This document shows positions 41,404-51,126 of a stretch of 64,000 nucleotides of DNA, in pieces. The translations under genes were made by a program, and so were the position numbers. The DNA comes from Breoghania sp. (GTDB lineage: Bacteria > Pseudomonadota > Alphaproteobacteria > Rhizobiales > Stappiaceae), in NCBI RefSeq assembly GCF_030066895.1, contig NZ_JASJAV010000003.1, positions 62,001-126,000 on the forward strand. The letters run 5' to 3'. The notes beneath the pieces are model-generated. The model was not told the DNA's origin. It did not search any database and saw only the letters and a program-made list of their open reading frames with translations. Within the stretch, counting starts at the first letter, position 1; every line of letters begins with the position of its first letter.

Positions 41404-41584
41404 AAATTGGTCGAGTTCGCTCAGGTATGGAGAAATGTCATCCCCAACGTCCCTGAAGGCAAAATAACTAATCGAAAAATTGTGGAGGGATTATAATCAC
41501 GGCAATCCACACGCAAATTAAATAAACAAATCTCTTCTAAGAGATTCATTGATTAGAAGTTTGAAGGAAAAAGGGACGAGACGC

Positions 41585-42634
41585 ATGCGATCGAAGGAGC
41601 GAGCCGTAATGCGGGTGCTGGCAGGAGAACAGCTTTGGCCACCTCCCGTCTGGATGATGCGACAAGCGGGACGCTATCTTCCCGAATATCGCAAAACCCG
41701 AACGAAGCAGTCCGACTTCCTGAAATTCTGCTACGACACGGATCTGGCGGTCGAAGTGACCCTGCAACCGATCCGTCGCTTCGGCTTTGATGCAGCAATC
41801 CTATTCTCGGACATTTTCGTCGTTCTCGATGCGTTGGGCTATCCAGTTCGCTTTGAGAAGGAACGAGGTCCGGTCCTCACGCCTCTCTCCAGCGAGATCC
41901 TCGATACACTGAAACCTGAAAGGACTCACGATCATCTTGCGCCGGTCATGAGAACTATGGAGCGGCTGAGAGCGGAACTTCCCGAGGATACGACTCTCCT
42001 GGGCTTCTGCGGGGCTCCCTGGACGGTTGCGTGCTATTCGGTGGCCGGTCACACCACCCAGGATCAAACTGCGGCCCGTATCGGCGCCTATTCCGATCCT
42101 GAGACGTTCCAGCACTGGATCAACCTGCTGGTCGAGGCCTCCGCCGACTATCTGATCCATCAGCTCGATGCGGGCGCCGATGCGCTGCAGATATTCGATA
42201 CCTGGGCCGGTGTACTCGATGATGAGGGATTTGAACGCTGGTGCGTGGATCCAACGCGACGGATCGTGGAGCGTGTGCGCGCGGCCAAGTCTGATGCGGT
42301 GATCATCGGATTTCCGAAAGGCGCCGCCGGTCGATTGCAGTCTTATATTGCGCGTACCGGTGTGAACGCCGTCGGTCTCGACTGGACTGCGCCGATGGAT
42401 TTAGCGCGCGATGTTCAAAAGACCGTGCCGGTTCAGGGAAATCTCGACCCGATGCGGCTGGTTGCGGGCGGTGATGCTCTCGATCAGGGGGTCGACACGG
42501 TGCTCCGCTATCTCGGGCAGGGGCCTCTGGTGTTCAATCTCGGTCACGGAATAGTGCCACAGACATCGATCGCACATGTAAAGAGAATGATAGAACGGGT
42601 TCGGTCTGCATCCGATCCTAATCAGAAAAAGTGA
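41585..42634 (+). CDS. hemE: Uroporphyrinogen decarboxylase
   Basis: HemE decarboxylates the four acetate chains of uroporphyrinogen III in haem synthesis. The 349-residue TIM-barrel protein has the signature PVWMMRQAGRYLPEYR (about residues 18-33), the catalytic Asp in ILFSDIF and the late motif GPLVFNLGHGIVPQT. The ATG at 41585 has GGGACGAG just upstream, and the longer in-frame start at 41549 lacks a ribosome site. It is immediately adjacent to the candidate origin and is followed by hemJ after nine bases, so the two are cotranscribed. Confidence 0.96.
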   Translation: MRSKERAVMRVLAGEQLWPPPVWMMRQAGRYLPEYRKTRTKQSDFLKFCYDTDLAVEVTLQPIRRFGFDAAILFSDIFVVLDALGYPVRFEKERGPVLTPLSSEILDTLKPERTHDHLAPVMRTMERLRAELPEDTTLLGFCGAPWTVACYSVAGHTTQDQTAARIGAYSDPETFQHWINLLVEASADYLIHQLDAGADALQIFDTWAGVLDDEGFERWCVDPTRRIVERVRAAKSDAVIIGFPKGAAGRLQSYIARTGVNAVGLDWTAPMDLARDVQKTVPVQGNLDPMRLVAGGDALDQGVDTVLRYLGQGPLVFNLGHGIVPQTSIAHVKRMIERVRSASDPNQKK

Positions 42635-42643
42635 GTAGAATCG

Positions 42644-43090
42644 GTGAGCGATGATCTTGTACTTTTGTTAAAATCCTTTCACATCATGTCGGTTATCGCG
42701 TGGATGGCAGGATTTTTCTATCTTCCGCGACTGATGGTCTATCACACAAAGGCCGAGATCGGTTCGGAGACTTCTGAAATCTTCAAGGTGATGGAACGTC
42801 GGCTCATGAAGGCGATCATGAACCCGGCGATGATCGCTTCGTGGATTTTCGGGTTGGTTGTTGCCTGGGAATATGGGTACCTTACGGAAGGTTGGTTTCA
42901 CCTGAAACTCCTTCTTGTATTCATTCTTTCTGGTTTTCACGACCTTTTGGCGAAACACGTGAAAGATTTTGCGGCTGATGCAAACCAACATTCGGAGAAA
43001 TATTTTCGGGTTATAAACGAATTCCCGACCCTGATCATGATTGTGGTCGTTCTTCTGGTAATCCTGAAGCCCTACGGCTTTTTTGATTGA
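42644..43090 (+). CDS. hemJ: Protoporphyrinogen IX oxidase HemJ
   Basis: HemJ is the integral-membrane protoporphyrinogen oxidase of many alphaproteobacteria and cyanobacteria. The 148-residue product has about four membrane segments, the conserved N-terminal His region SFHIMSVIAWMAGFFYLPRL and the Lys in WFHLKLLLVF. It starts with a GTG nine bases after hemE. Together hemE and hemJ provide two successive late haem steps (coproporphyrinogen oxidase is elsewhere). Confidence 0.93.
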   Translation: MSDDLVLLLKSFHIMSVIAWMAGFFYLPRLMVYHTKAEIGSETSEIFKVMERRLMKAIMNPAMIASWIFGLVVAWEYGYLTEGWFHLKLLLVFILSGFHDLLAKHVKDFAADANQHSEKYFRVINEFPTLIMIVVVLLVILKPYGFFD

Positions 43091-43375
43091 GACTTAAATA
43101 ATTATTTTAAAAAGAAATTTTGACCGACACCTTGATCGCGGATTTAAATTGCGACGAAATGGTCGGCATGGGGATATCCCCTTGTCGGTCACAATAAAAG
43201 TGACTATGTTCGCGATACTCCACGACATGCAGACAGGCGTCCGGCGTTTTTTATGAGGCGCCAACGCGGCGGTCCAAATGGCCGTGACAAGGTCTGCTAA
43301 CTCCCCATAACGCTTTTCATCTAGCCGGAAAATCCCATCCACAGCCCGGCACAAATGCGGACCATGATCCAGCCC

Positions 43376-44641
43376 ATGCGGGAAATGAAGCTTCAGGACC
43401 TCAAGTCCAAATCCCCTACCGAATTACTCGCCTTTGCCGAGGAATTGGAAGTCGAGAATGCCAGTACCCTGCGGAAGCAGGAGCTGATGTTTGCCATCCT
43501 CAAGCAGCTCGCGATGCAGGATGTCATTATTATTGGCGAAGGCGTTGTTGAAGTATTGCAGGACGGTTTCGGCTTTTTGCGATCGCCGGATGCGAACTAT
43601 CTGCCCGGACCTGACGATATTTATGTTTCGCCCTCTCAGATCCGGCGCTTTTCGCTGCGCACGGGTGATACGGTTGAAGGCCAGATCCGGTCTCCCAAGG
43701 ATGGCGAACGGTATTTTGCCCTCCTCAAGGTCAACACGATCAATTTCGAAGATCCTGAAAAGACCCGACACAAAATTCACTTCGACAATCTGACACCGCT
43801 CTATCCGGAGGAACGCTTCCGGATGGAAGTGGAAAATCCGACGATCAAGGATCTCTCCCCGCGTGTCATCGATCTCGTTGCGCCGCTCGGTAAAGGTCAG
43901 CGCGCTCTGATTACTGCGCCGCCGCGTACCGGTAAGACGATGTTCCTTCAGAACATTGCGCGCGCGATCACCATGAACCATCCCGAGTGCTACCTGATCG
44001 TTCTTCTGATCGACGAGCGGCCGGAAGAAGTGACCGACATGCAGCGCACTGTCGATGGCGAGGTGGTGTCCTCGACCTTCGATGAGCCGGCAGCACGTCA
44101 TGTCCAGGTTGCGGAGATGGTGATCGAAAAGGCGAAGCGCCTGGTCGAGCACGGCCGGGACGTCGTCATTCTCCTCGACTCGATCACGCGACTGGGGCGC
44201 GCCTACAATACCGTCGTGCCGTCTTCGGGCAAGGTGCTGACCGGTGGTGTCGATGCTAATGCGCTGCAGCGGCCGAAGCGCTTCTTTGGTGCAGCACGTA
44301 ATATCGAAGAGGGTGGCTCGCTGACGATTATCGCGACGGCGCTCATCGATACGGGTTCGCGCATGGACGAAGTGATCTTCGAAGAATTTAAGGGTACGGG
44401 TAACTCGGAAATTATCCTCGACCGCAAGGCTGCGGACAAGCGTGTGTTCCCGGCGATCGATATTCAGCGGTCCGGTACGCGTAAGGAAGAGCTTCTGGTT
44501 GCGCTTCAGAAACTCAAGAAGATGTACGTGCTGCGTCGGATCCTTAATCCGATGGGGACGATAGACGCGATCGAATTCCTGCTCGATAAACTTCGGCAGA
44601 CGAAGAGTAATCAGGATTTCTTCGATAGTATGAATACTTGA
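43376..44641 (+). CDS. rho: Transcription termination factor Rho
   Basis: Rho is a hexameric RNA-DNA helicase that terminates transcription. The product is 421 residues from the ATG at 43376 (43355 and 43385 are possible starts). The N-terminal RNA-binding OSB fold has DGFGFLRSP, the Walker A is PPRTGKT (Arg-Thr is usual in this class rather than the E. coli Lys-Ala), Walker B is [12 protein letters not shown] and the secondary RNA-binding loop has [10 protein letters not shown]. The gene has a leader of about 280 bases after hemJ. It ends about 55 bases before an exceptionally long hairpin. Confidence 0.96.
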   Translation: MREMKLQDLKSKSPTELLAFAEELEVENASTLRKQELMFAILKQLAMQDVIIIGEGVVEVLQDGFGFLRSPDANYLPGPDDIYVSPSQIRRFSLRTGDTVEGQIRSPKDGERYFALLKVNTINFEDPEKTRHKIHFDNLTPLYPEERFRMEVENPTIKDLSPRVIDLVAPLGKGQRALITAPPRTGKTMFLQNIARAITMNHPECYLIVLLIDERPEEVTDMQRTVDGEVVSSTFDEPAARHVQVAEMVIEKAKRLVEHGRDVVILLDSITRLGRAYNTVVPSSGKVLTGGVDANALQRPKRFFGAARNIEEGGSLTIIATALIDTGSRMDEVIFEEFKGTGNSEIILDRKAADKRVFPAIDIQRSGTRKEELLVALQKLKKMYVLRRILNPMGTIDAIEFLLDKLRQTKSNQDFFDSMNT

Positions 44642-44695
44642 TTTTGGATCCGCGGCTTTGGTGGTATCGAGGGGTATTATCGTTTAGTTTAGGCC

Positions 44696-44759
44696 GATTC
44701 ACGTGAAATAAAACGCGCCGGACAATTCCCCATCCGGCGCGTTTTGTTTCACGTGAATC
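44696..44759. terminator. 27-bp hairpin after rho carrying a parS-like site
   Basis: Two 27-base arms (44696-44722 and 44733-44759) pair along their whole length with a single G-U pair, around a ten-base loop. No T-run follows directly, but the inner stem has AAAACGCGCCGG on the left and CCGGCGCGTTTT on the right, so the core (about 44709-44746) is a bidirectional terminator. The outer part of each arm contains TTCACGTGAA, the core of parS. The position after rho and the length make this unusual. Confidence 0.75.
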
Positions 44760-44760
44760 A
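44745..44760 (+). other. parS-like ParB-binding site
   Basis: TGTTTCACGTGAATCA matches the parS consensus TGTTTCACGTGAAACA at 15 of 16 positions. The opposite arm of the hairpin (44695-44710) carries the same core but with three mismatches, so only the right arm is a strong site. Confidence 0.65.
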
Positions 44761-44835
44761 TTCGATTCGGATTTGGTTCGATCAGGGGATCTCCTGATGA
44801 TCGCCGATTGTCGAAATCCCGAGTTCTATATCAAG

Positions 44836-45335
44836 ATGAGCTGTCTATTGCTCCGTCACTGGAAACAGGATGATTTTGCGCCTTTCGCCTAAATGAATTG
44901 TGATTCGGAAATGATGGTATTTTTTTCCGAATGTCTGACTGTGGCACAGGTAATCGAGTTAATCGGTGTTCTGGAGAAGCTGATCGGGATAAACGGCTTC
45001 AGCTATCTTGCTGCAGAGGAACTGGATACGGGTCGCTTCATCCGGTTCGTCGGGCTTGATCGTTCGTAATTCAACGGGTCTGTCGATTTTGCGCCGTGCG
45101 TCGATATTGGTTGGCGGCTGGTGCGCTGGGTATGGGCAGGGGGTATACCACGAAAGCGGTAAACGCTTGGCTTAGATTCGGTTTCGAAACTTTGAGGCTC
45201 AATGAAATCGTGTTTTTTGCTGTGGTAGGTAATGAGCGTTTGACGACCGTCATGCGTCGCATCGGTATGTCGGCGGAAGGAACGTTCGAGCATCCCGACG
45301 TACCTGCGGAATTCTCAGACAAGCGACGTCATTAG
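44836..45335 (+). pseudogene. GNAT family acetyltransferase, decayed
   Basis: The remains are of a RimJ/RimL-like N-acetyltransferase. From an ATG at 44836 the N-terminus reads LLLRHWKQDDFAPFA up to an in-frame TAA (44890-44892), the same frame continues through ETGRFIRFVGLDRS-type sequence (here DTGRFIRFVGLDRS) to a second TAA at 45067-45069, and after VDIGWRLVRWVW the frame shifts to GRGYTTKAVNAWLRFGFETL and ends at 45335. The acetyl-CoA-binding loop is therefore split. Substrate is unknown. Confidence 0.8.
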
Positions 45336-45458
45336 CTTTACCGACTGACCAAGCAGGCTTGGCGTGTTTAGTAGGGCAAAGGGATGTCCGGGCCTCAGTG
45401 AACCGGTTGTCGTTCCCGGCTTGTTTCTCAAAGGCCTCTATCAGAGCCAGTACGCGCG

Positions 45459-47475
45459 TTATATCGATCGGGCTCTAGCGCCCTCATGAACTCCTCGGAG
45501 CTTATCCATTGGCAAAGAGCATGTTTCTCCCTGACAGAGGTAGGCAACGCTTTCCGAAGTGCCCTTTGCGGTCTTGCCGGCTGCAGGGTGATTGTCCGGG
45601 AGGTCCTGGCCGGGGTAGGCGTGCAGCACGTGAGGTTAGTGGCTCCGGCATTCCGCATGATATCGGTGGACCGTCTATCATCTGGCTTGCGACCACGACA
45701 AGCTGACTTGCGTTCAAACGGAAATCAAACGCATTCAGAAAGGCTCGTGCTCGCAAATGCGTTTTCCAGGATTTGAGGGGTAAAGATATCGATGATGGCG
45801 TTGGCGCGATTGCGATATCGCTCTTCTCCTGTCAGATGTCAAAGCTCGATCAGGTACGCGCCATGATGCCGTTGGCGTTTGGAGCCGCTTCGTCGGCGTC
45901 GTTTTTCGGTCGAACGACAAGGTCATTTGCGTCACTGGCCGTCAGAAAATAGCCCTGTCCCGACTGATCCCAATGGTAGTCGAATAGGGTCTTCTCCAGA
46001 TTCATTGCTCTGGTCAGATATAGTTTGGATTGGCAGTTCCCCGATATAGGGCGAGGGCCGCCAATATGGCATTGGCATAATAGGACGCAAGACCGGGAAA
46101 GCTCAGACGTCTCGATCGCCAGGAGTGACCGAGACGACCGGAGCCCGTCATCGATTCGGATATGAAATGGAATGCGCACTCAGCAAGAAATAACCATTCA
46201 GGTCTCGCCAGAACTTCCGAAGCTCGCACGCGGGCTGCGATCATCAGGCCCTTCCAGTCCGCCAGGATTTTGTCATCGAGTGCGGGGCGGACGCGCTTAT
46301 CTCTTTCCTTCAGAAGGATCTGACGAATGCGTGTGAGTCGCTCCTCCTCCTCTGGGTTTGAGTATGGAGCGGAGCACAGCCAGTTCAGAATGGTCTTACC
46401 TTCCCAATTGCCGGACGGCATCAGGTCGTAGGTTTGCGTGAAGAGTGTGTAATCATCGGGAGAGAGGATCTTCTCGATATCCGAAGCGTACCAAACGTAG
46501 AACCGACCTTCTTCATGCTCGCTATCGGCATCGAGCGAAGCTGCAAAGCCGCCGCCCTCGGTCGTTATTTCCCGTTCAAGCCAGGCGATCGTTTCTTCGA
46601 TTCGCACACGGAACAAGTCCTGTCCGCTTTCGACAAAAGCTTCGCTCAGAAGCACTATGAGCTGTGCGTTGTCGTAAAGCATATTTTCGAAGTGCGGAAC
46701 GAGCCATTCCTCGTCGACAGCATAGCGCGCAAATCCGCCGCCGAGGTGATCGTAGATCCCGCCGGAGCAGATCTGCATCAATGTCTTGATGACGAGATCG
46801 TGGTATCGCTTGTCATGCGTCTTCAATCCGGCGCGCCAGAACAATTCCAACAGCCCTGCTTGCGGGAATTTCGGTGCGCCTCGGATCCCACCGTTGACCG
46901 GATCGGTCACGCCGAACAATTGCTTCGCTGCCGTATCGAGTAGCGACGGCGTCGTGCCTTGGGTAACTTGCGTGGCGCCCTGGTTGGCTTTCCGCAAGAT
47001 CTTCATCAATAGAGTCCGCATTGGATAAGATCTTCTCACCCTCGGCTTCGCGGATGCGGGCTATTTGTTTGAGGACGTCCACAAAACCCGGCCGTCCCCA
47101 TCGGACTTGTTTGGGAAAATAGGTTCCTCCCCAGAACGGCTCGGCATTCGGCGTCAGGAACATGGTGAGCGGCCACCCTTCTTGCTGGTCGAAGGCGTGG
47201 AGCGCGTTCATGTAAATCTGATCGACGTCGGGACGTTCCTCCCTGTTGAATGAAAAGGGCGTTGATGACCTCGGCCATGGGAGCATCTTCAAAGCTCTCA
47301 TAGGCCATGACATGACACCAGTGACAGGCGGCATATCCGACCGAAAGTAGAATGGACTTGTTCTGATCGCGCACTTCGGTGAGGGACTGCGCGTTCCAGG
47401 CACGCCAATGGATCGGATCGTCCTTGTGCTGAAGAAGGTAGGGGCTATCTATTTGGCGAGCTGGTTTTCGGTCAT
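45459..47475 (-). pseudogene. Thioredoxin-domain protein of the DUF255/YyaL family, decayed
   Basis: The family has an N-terminal thioredoxin-like domain and a C-terminal six-hairpin glycosidase-like domain, with no established function. The gene runs from an ATG at 47475; the thioredoxin-like domain with CHWCHVM is in a frame that breaks near 47240. Conserved MNALHAFDQQEGWPLTMFLT follows, then another shift near 47030 into a long segment with GGIYDHLGGGFARYAVDEEW and HFENMLYDNAQL. The frame breaks again near 46025, then an in-frame TGA occurs at 45839-45841, and the C-terminus HPAAGKTAKG...YLCQGETCSLPM ends at a TAA at 45459-45461. The gene is beyond repair. Confidence 0.83.
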
Positions 47476-47627
47476 TGCGTAGATCGGGTGCCTTTTGCGT
47501 CTTGTGGGGGATGTTTGCTGTCGGGGACTTGGGTTCTATTCAAAATAGGGTTATCCCCGTTGTCTTCAACAAGGCTAAGCGGCTGTATCTGCCTCTGGCC
47601 GGGGTTTGCTGAACGGGAATTTTGTTG

Positions 47628-48959
47628 ATGAGCGAGCGGGAAACGATCTACGCGCTTTCGAGCGGCGACCTTCCTTCCGGGGTGGCTGTGGTTCGGATAT
47701 CCGGGCCCCGTGTTCGATTCGTCGTCGAAACATTGTGTGGATCATTGCCGGCGCCGAGACGGGCAAGCGTACGCAAGCTTCGCGATCCCGCGAAAGGAGA
47801 GGTCCTCGACGAGGCGCTTGTTCTCTTCTTCGAAAGGCCGGCGAGCTTCACCGGCGAGGATGTGGTGGAGTTCCATCTGCATGGTGGCCGTGCGGTCGTG
47901 GCAGCCGTTCTGAGCGCTCTGGAGACGTTTGAGGGTGTCACCCCTGCTGAAGCCGGAGCCTTCACCAGACGGGCCTTTGAGGCCGGTCGGTTGGATCTCA
48001 CCGAGGTGGAAGGACTGGGCGATCTCATCCAGGCGGAAACCGAGGCGCAGCGGCGTCAGGCCATTCGCCAGATGGGAGGGGAACTCGGCGCGCTTTATGA
48101 GTCCTGGCGGACCGTTCTGGTCTGCTCCCGGGCCATGATCGAAGCTGAGTTCGACTTTGCTGATGAAGATGATGTTCCAAGAAACGCGAGTGACGCGATC
48201 TGGGAGAATGTGATTCGGATCCGAGACGAAATCTCCAACCACCTTGTGGACAATCGTCGGGGTGAGCGATTGCGGTCCGGATTGCAGGTCGTGCTTTTGG
48301 GCCCGCCCAATGCGGGCAAATCGAGCCTCCTCAATGCACTCGCCCGTCGCGAGGTGGCGATCGTCACCGAGGAAGCGGGAACGACGCGGGATCTGATTGA
48401 GGTACATCTGGACCTTGGTGGGTACCCGGTAACGGTCGTCGACACCGCGGGGCTGCGGGAGGAGGGAGCGGGAGTCATCGAACGGGAAGGGATGCGTCGG
48501 GCCCTTGTTCGAGCCGGGACGGCCGATCTGGTTCTCTGGTTGAACCCGGCGGGACAGGAGAGGAGAGAAGAACCCGCGGAGATCAAGGCGGAGCAGATCA
48601 GAGTGGTGCGGTTGGCCACGAAAGCGGATCTGGTTGACGTAGATCTTGGTGAAGGCGAAGTCCCCTGTTCGGTCAAAGCATCTGATGGTCTGGGGCCCTT
48701 GCTATCGGAGCTTGAAGGATTCGCCAACGATATGATCGGGCAGAGTGATAGCCCGGTTGTGACGCGAGCCCGGCACCGGTGTAGCCTGAGGAGATGTCTC
48801 GAGGGATTGAACCGTGCATTGGAAGGTGGGAGCTGGCCGCTGGAATTGCGGGCGGAAGACCTGCGCGTCGCGGGGGATGGGCTTGGTCGGATCGTTGGAA
48901 AGACGGACGTTGAAGACCTGTTGGATGTGATATTTAGAGATTTCTGCATCGGGAAATAG
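47628..48959 (+). CDS. mnmE: tRNA uridine-5-carboxymethylaminomethyl(34) synthesis GTPase MnmE
   Basis: MnmE works with MnmG to modify U34 of several tRNAs. The 443-residue product begins MSERETIYALSSGDLPSGVA. The N-terminal tetrahydrofolate-binding domain, central helices and a G domain are readable: P-loop GPPNAGKSSLLNAL, switch DTAGLR and the base-recognition TKAD. The C-terminal CxGK motif (FCIGK) is intact. It lies upstream of mnmG, its partner. Confidence 0.96.
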   Translation: MSERETIYALSSGDLPSGVAVVRISGPRVRFVVETLCGSLPAPRRASVRKLRDPAKGEVLDEALVLFFERPASFTGEDVVEFHLHGGRAVVAAVLSALETFEGVTPAEAGAFTRRAFEAGRLDLTEVEGLGDLIQAETEAQRRQAIRQMGGELGALYESWRTVLVCSRAMIEAEFDFADEDDVPRNASDAIWENVIRIRDEISNHLVDNRRGERLRSGLQVVLLGPPNAGKSSLLNALARREVAIVTEEAGTTRDLIEVHLDLGGYPVTVVDTAGLREEGAGVIEREGMRRALVRAGTADLVLWLNPAGQERREEPAEIKAEQIRVVRLATKADLVDVDLGEGEVPCSVKASDGLGPLLSELEGFANDMIGQSDSPVVTRARHRCSLRRCLEGLNRALEGGSWPLELRAEDLRVAGDGLGRIVGKTDVEDLLDVIFRDFCIGK

Positions 48960-48997
48960 TGGGGATAGGCTGTGGATTGAGCGTAAGGTCCTGGGGA

Positions 48998-49013
48998 TGT
49001 TTCACGTGAAATA
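48998..49013 (+). other. parS-like ParB-binding site
   Basis: TGTTTCACGTGAAATA matches the parS consensus TGTTTCACGTGAAACA at 15 of 16 positions. It lies in the 284-base non-coding gap between mnmE and mnmG, about 3.8 kb upstream of parB. The remainder of that gap holds only AT-rich DNA and the mnmG ribosome site. Confidence 0.75.
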
Positions 49014-49243
49014 TTTTATTTAGCCATTGATTCTGACCCGGATTGAATCGGGTCTGATGGAGGTAAAATACCGAACAGCCGTTGGGCGCTATATGGCAGT
49101 GACAGGGACTCGCAAAGACACAGCGGTGTTATGAACTAAAGCGAGTTCTTTTTGACCCGGGTCCGGGCTTGCAATATGTTAGACGCAACCAATTTTCCCG
49201 ACAGAGTGAAATCTGTTTCGTGTGCGAGAGGGGCTACCGATTC

Positions 49244-51121
49244 ATGGTGACGTTCGACGTTATTGTTATCGGCGGAGGTCATGCCGGATGTGAGGCCGCA
49301 GCGGCTGCGGCACGGATGGGCGCGTGTACTGCGTTGCTGACCCATTCCGCCGACACGATCGGAACCATGTCCTGCAATCCGGCGATTGGAGGTCTTGGGA
49401 AGGGGCATCTGGTTCGTGAGATCGATGCTCTCGATGGTCTCATGGGGCGTGTGGCTGATGCGGCCGGTATCCAGTTTCGCATGCTCAATCGCCGCAAGGG
49501 GCCTGCCGTTCGTGGGTCCCGCGCACAGGCGGATCGCAAGCTCTATCACCAGGCGATGCGTGCGGCCATCGAGACGACCGAGAAACTCACCGTGGTTGAG
49601 GGCGAGGTTGATGACCTGGAGATCTCTGACGGCCGCGTGCAAGCGGTGGTCACGACGGACGGGCGTCGATTCGGATGCGATTCGGTTGTCCTGACGACCG
49701 GTACCTTTCTTAGGGGCCTTATCCATATCGGTGATATTCAGATTCCTGCAGGGCGCGTCGGTGAACAGCCGGCGATCGGCTTGTCCGATACGCTGGAATG
49801 CGCGGGCTTCCGTCTCGGCCGGTTGAAGACGGGGACCCCGGCGCGTCTCGACGGGCGTACGATCAATTGGGCTCAATTGAACGAACAGGCCGGCGACGAG
49901 GATCCCGTTCCTTTCTCGACCCTGACCAAACGCATTATGACGCCGCAGGTCGCGTGTCACATCACCCGCACCACGCCTGAAACGCATGCGGTCATCCGGG
50001 ATAATATAAACCGCTCGGCGATGTACTTCGGCAATATCATCTCCATGGGGCCGCGCTATTGTCCGTCCATCGAGGATAAGATCATGCGGTTCGGGGAGAG
50101 GGACGGCCATCAGATCTTTCTGGAGCCGGAAGGTCTGGATGATCCCACCGTCTATCCGAACGGGATTTCGACGTCTCTGCCTGAAGAGGTGCAGAGAGCG
50201 TTCTTGAGGACAATCCCTGGTCTGGAAAAGACGGAGATCATCCGTCCGGGATATGCAATCGAATATGACCACGTCGATCCACGGGAGCTTTCTGCTTCTC
50301 TTGAAACAAAGCGCGTCGAAGGGCTGTTTCTCGCCGGTCAGATCAACGGAACGACGGGTTACGAGGAAGCAGGAGCGCAAGGACTTCTCGCCGGGCTCAA
50401 TGCTGCTTTGAAGGCCGGGGGAGGAGCTGCTCGGACGATCGGGCGGGCCGACGGCTATATCGGCGTGATGGTGGATGATCTGATTACGCGCGGGGTCAGC
50501 GAGCCATATCGTATGTTCACCTCGCGCGCGGAATATCGCCTCACCCTCCGGGCTGACAATGCCGATCAAAGGTTGACCCCTATTGGGATCGATCTTGGTT
50601 GTGTGGGGAAGGAGCGTCGAGTTGCTTTCGAAACGAAATGTGAGGACCTCGAGCATGCGCGTGCTCTTGCTGGGGCGTTGTCTCTTTCGCCCGCGGAAGC
50701 GCGTCAGCACGGTCTTGAAATCAATCAGGACGGGGTTCGACGGAGCGCCTTCGATCTCCTGTCCTATACGTCGATCGATATCGCGCGCCTCTCTCAGATA
50801 TGGCCGGAACTTGGGGTAATTCCGAAGGCTGTCGCGGAACAGATTGAAATCGATGCGACCTACGCCGTCTATCTCGATCGGCAAGAAAGCGATATCGCGG
50901 CGCTGCGACGTGAAGAGTCATTGTCTATCCCCGAGGATTTCGACTATGTAGCTCTTTCCGGGCTATCGAACGAACTCCGGGCGAAGCTCGAAACCGTTCG
51001 GCCGGGGACGCTCGCCCAGGCGGAGCGGATAGACGGAATTACACCGGCAGCGTTGACGCTCATTCTTGCGCACGTCAAACGCCTGAGCGCGGGCGCAACG
51101 GGGGCACGCGGTGCAGCTTGA
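49244..51121 (+). CDS. mnmG: tRNA uridine-5-carboxymethylaminomethyl(34) synthesis enzyme MnmG
   Basis: MnmG (GidA) is the FAD-dependent partner of MnmE. Starting at an ATG at 49244 with GAGAGGGG upstream, the 625-residue protein has the FAD-binding [17 protein letters not shown] at residues 9-25, the glycine-rich [19 protein letters not shown] and the two C-terminal conserved regions with [20 protein letters not shown]. The frame is complete. The next gene, rsmG, starts at 51127. Confidence 0.97.
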   Translation: MVTFDVIVIGGGHAGCEAAAAAARMGACTALLTHSADTIGTMSCNPAIGGLGKGHLVREIDALDGLMGRVADAAGIQFRMLNRRKGPAVRGSRAQADRKLYHQAMRAAIETTEKLTVVEGEVDDLEISDGRVQAVVTTDGRRFGCDSVVLTTGTFLRGLIHIGDIQIPAGRVGEQPAIGLSDTLECAGFRLGRLKTGTPARLDGRTINWAQLNEQAGDEDPVPFSTLTKRIMTPQVACHITRTTPETHAVIRDNINRSAMYFGNIISMGPRYCPSIEDKIMRFGERDGHQIFLEPEGLDDPTVYPNGISTSLPEEVQRAFLRTIPGLEKTEIIRPGYAIEYDHVDPRELSASLETKRVEGLFLAGQINGTTGYEEAGAQGLLAGLNAALKAGGGAARTIGRADGYIGVMVDDLITRGVSEPYRMFTSRAEYRLTLRADNADQRLTPIGIDLGCVGKERRVAFETKCEDLEHARALAGALSLSPAEARQHGLEINQDGVRRSAFDLLSYTSIDIARLSQIWPELGVIPKAVAEQIEIDATYAVYLDRQESDIAALRREESLSIPEDFDYVALSGLSNELRAKLETVRPGTLAQAERIDGITPAALTLILAHVKRLSAGATGARGAA

Positions 51122-51126
51122 TACCC

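Larger units (their letters stand above)
41126..41584. other. Candidate chromosomal replication origin (oriC)
   Basis: A non-coding stretch of about 460 bases between ppsR and hemE, the position of the origin in Caulobacter and many other alphaproteobacteria. It holds one perfect DnaA box (TTATGCACA, 41338-41346), a second one-mismatch box (41167-41175, reverse strand), two CtrA-type sites, and an AT-rich block from about 41400 to 41550 that could be the unwinding element. Strand bias of the genes alone does not settle the direction of replication. Four independent elements in the expected place make this a good candidate, although origin activity has not been shown. Confidence 0.7.

Noticed and set aside
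43094-43354. Minus-strand open frame of 86 codons upstream of rho
   Set aside because: It has no ribosome site or recognisable motif and overlaps the probable rho leader.
47476-47627. DnaA-box-like TTATCCCCG upstream of mnmE
   Set aside because: It has three differences from the consensus, stands alone, and lies 6 kb from the better supported origin candidate.
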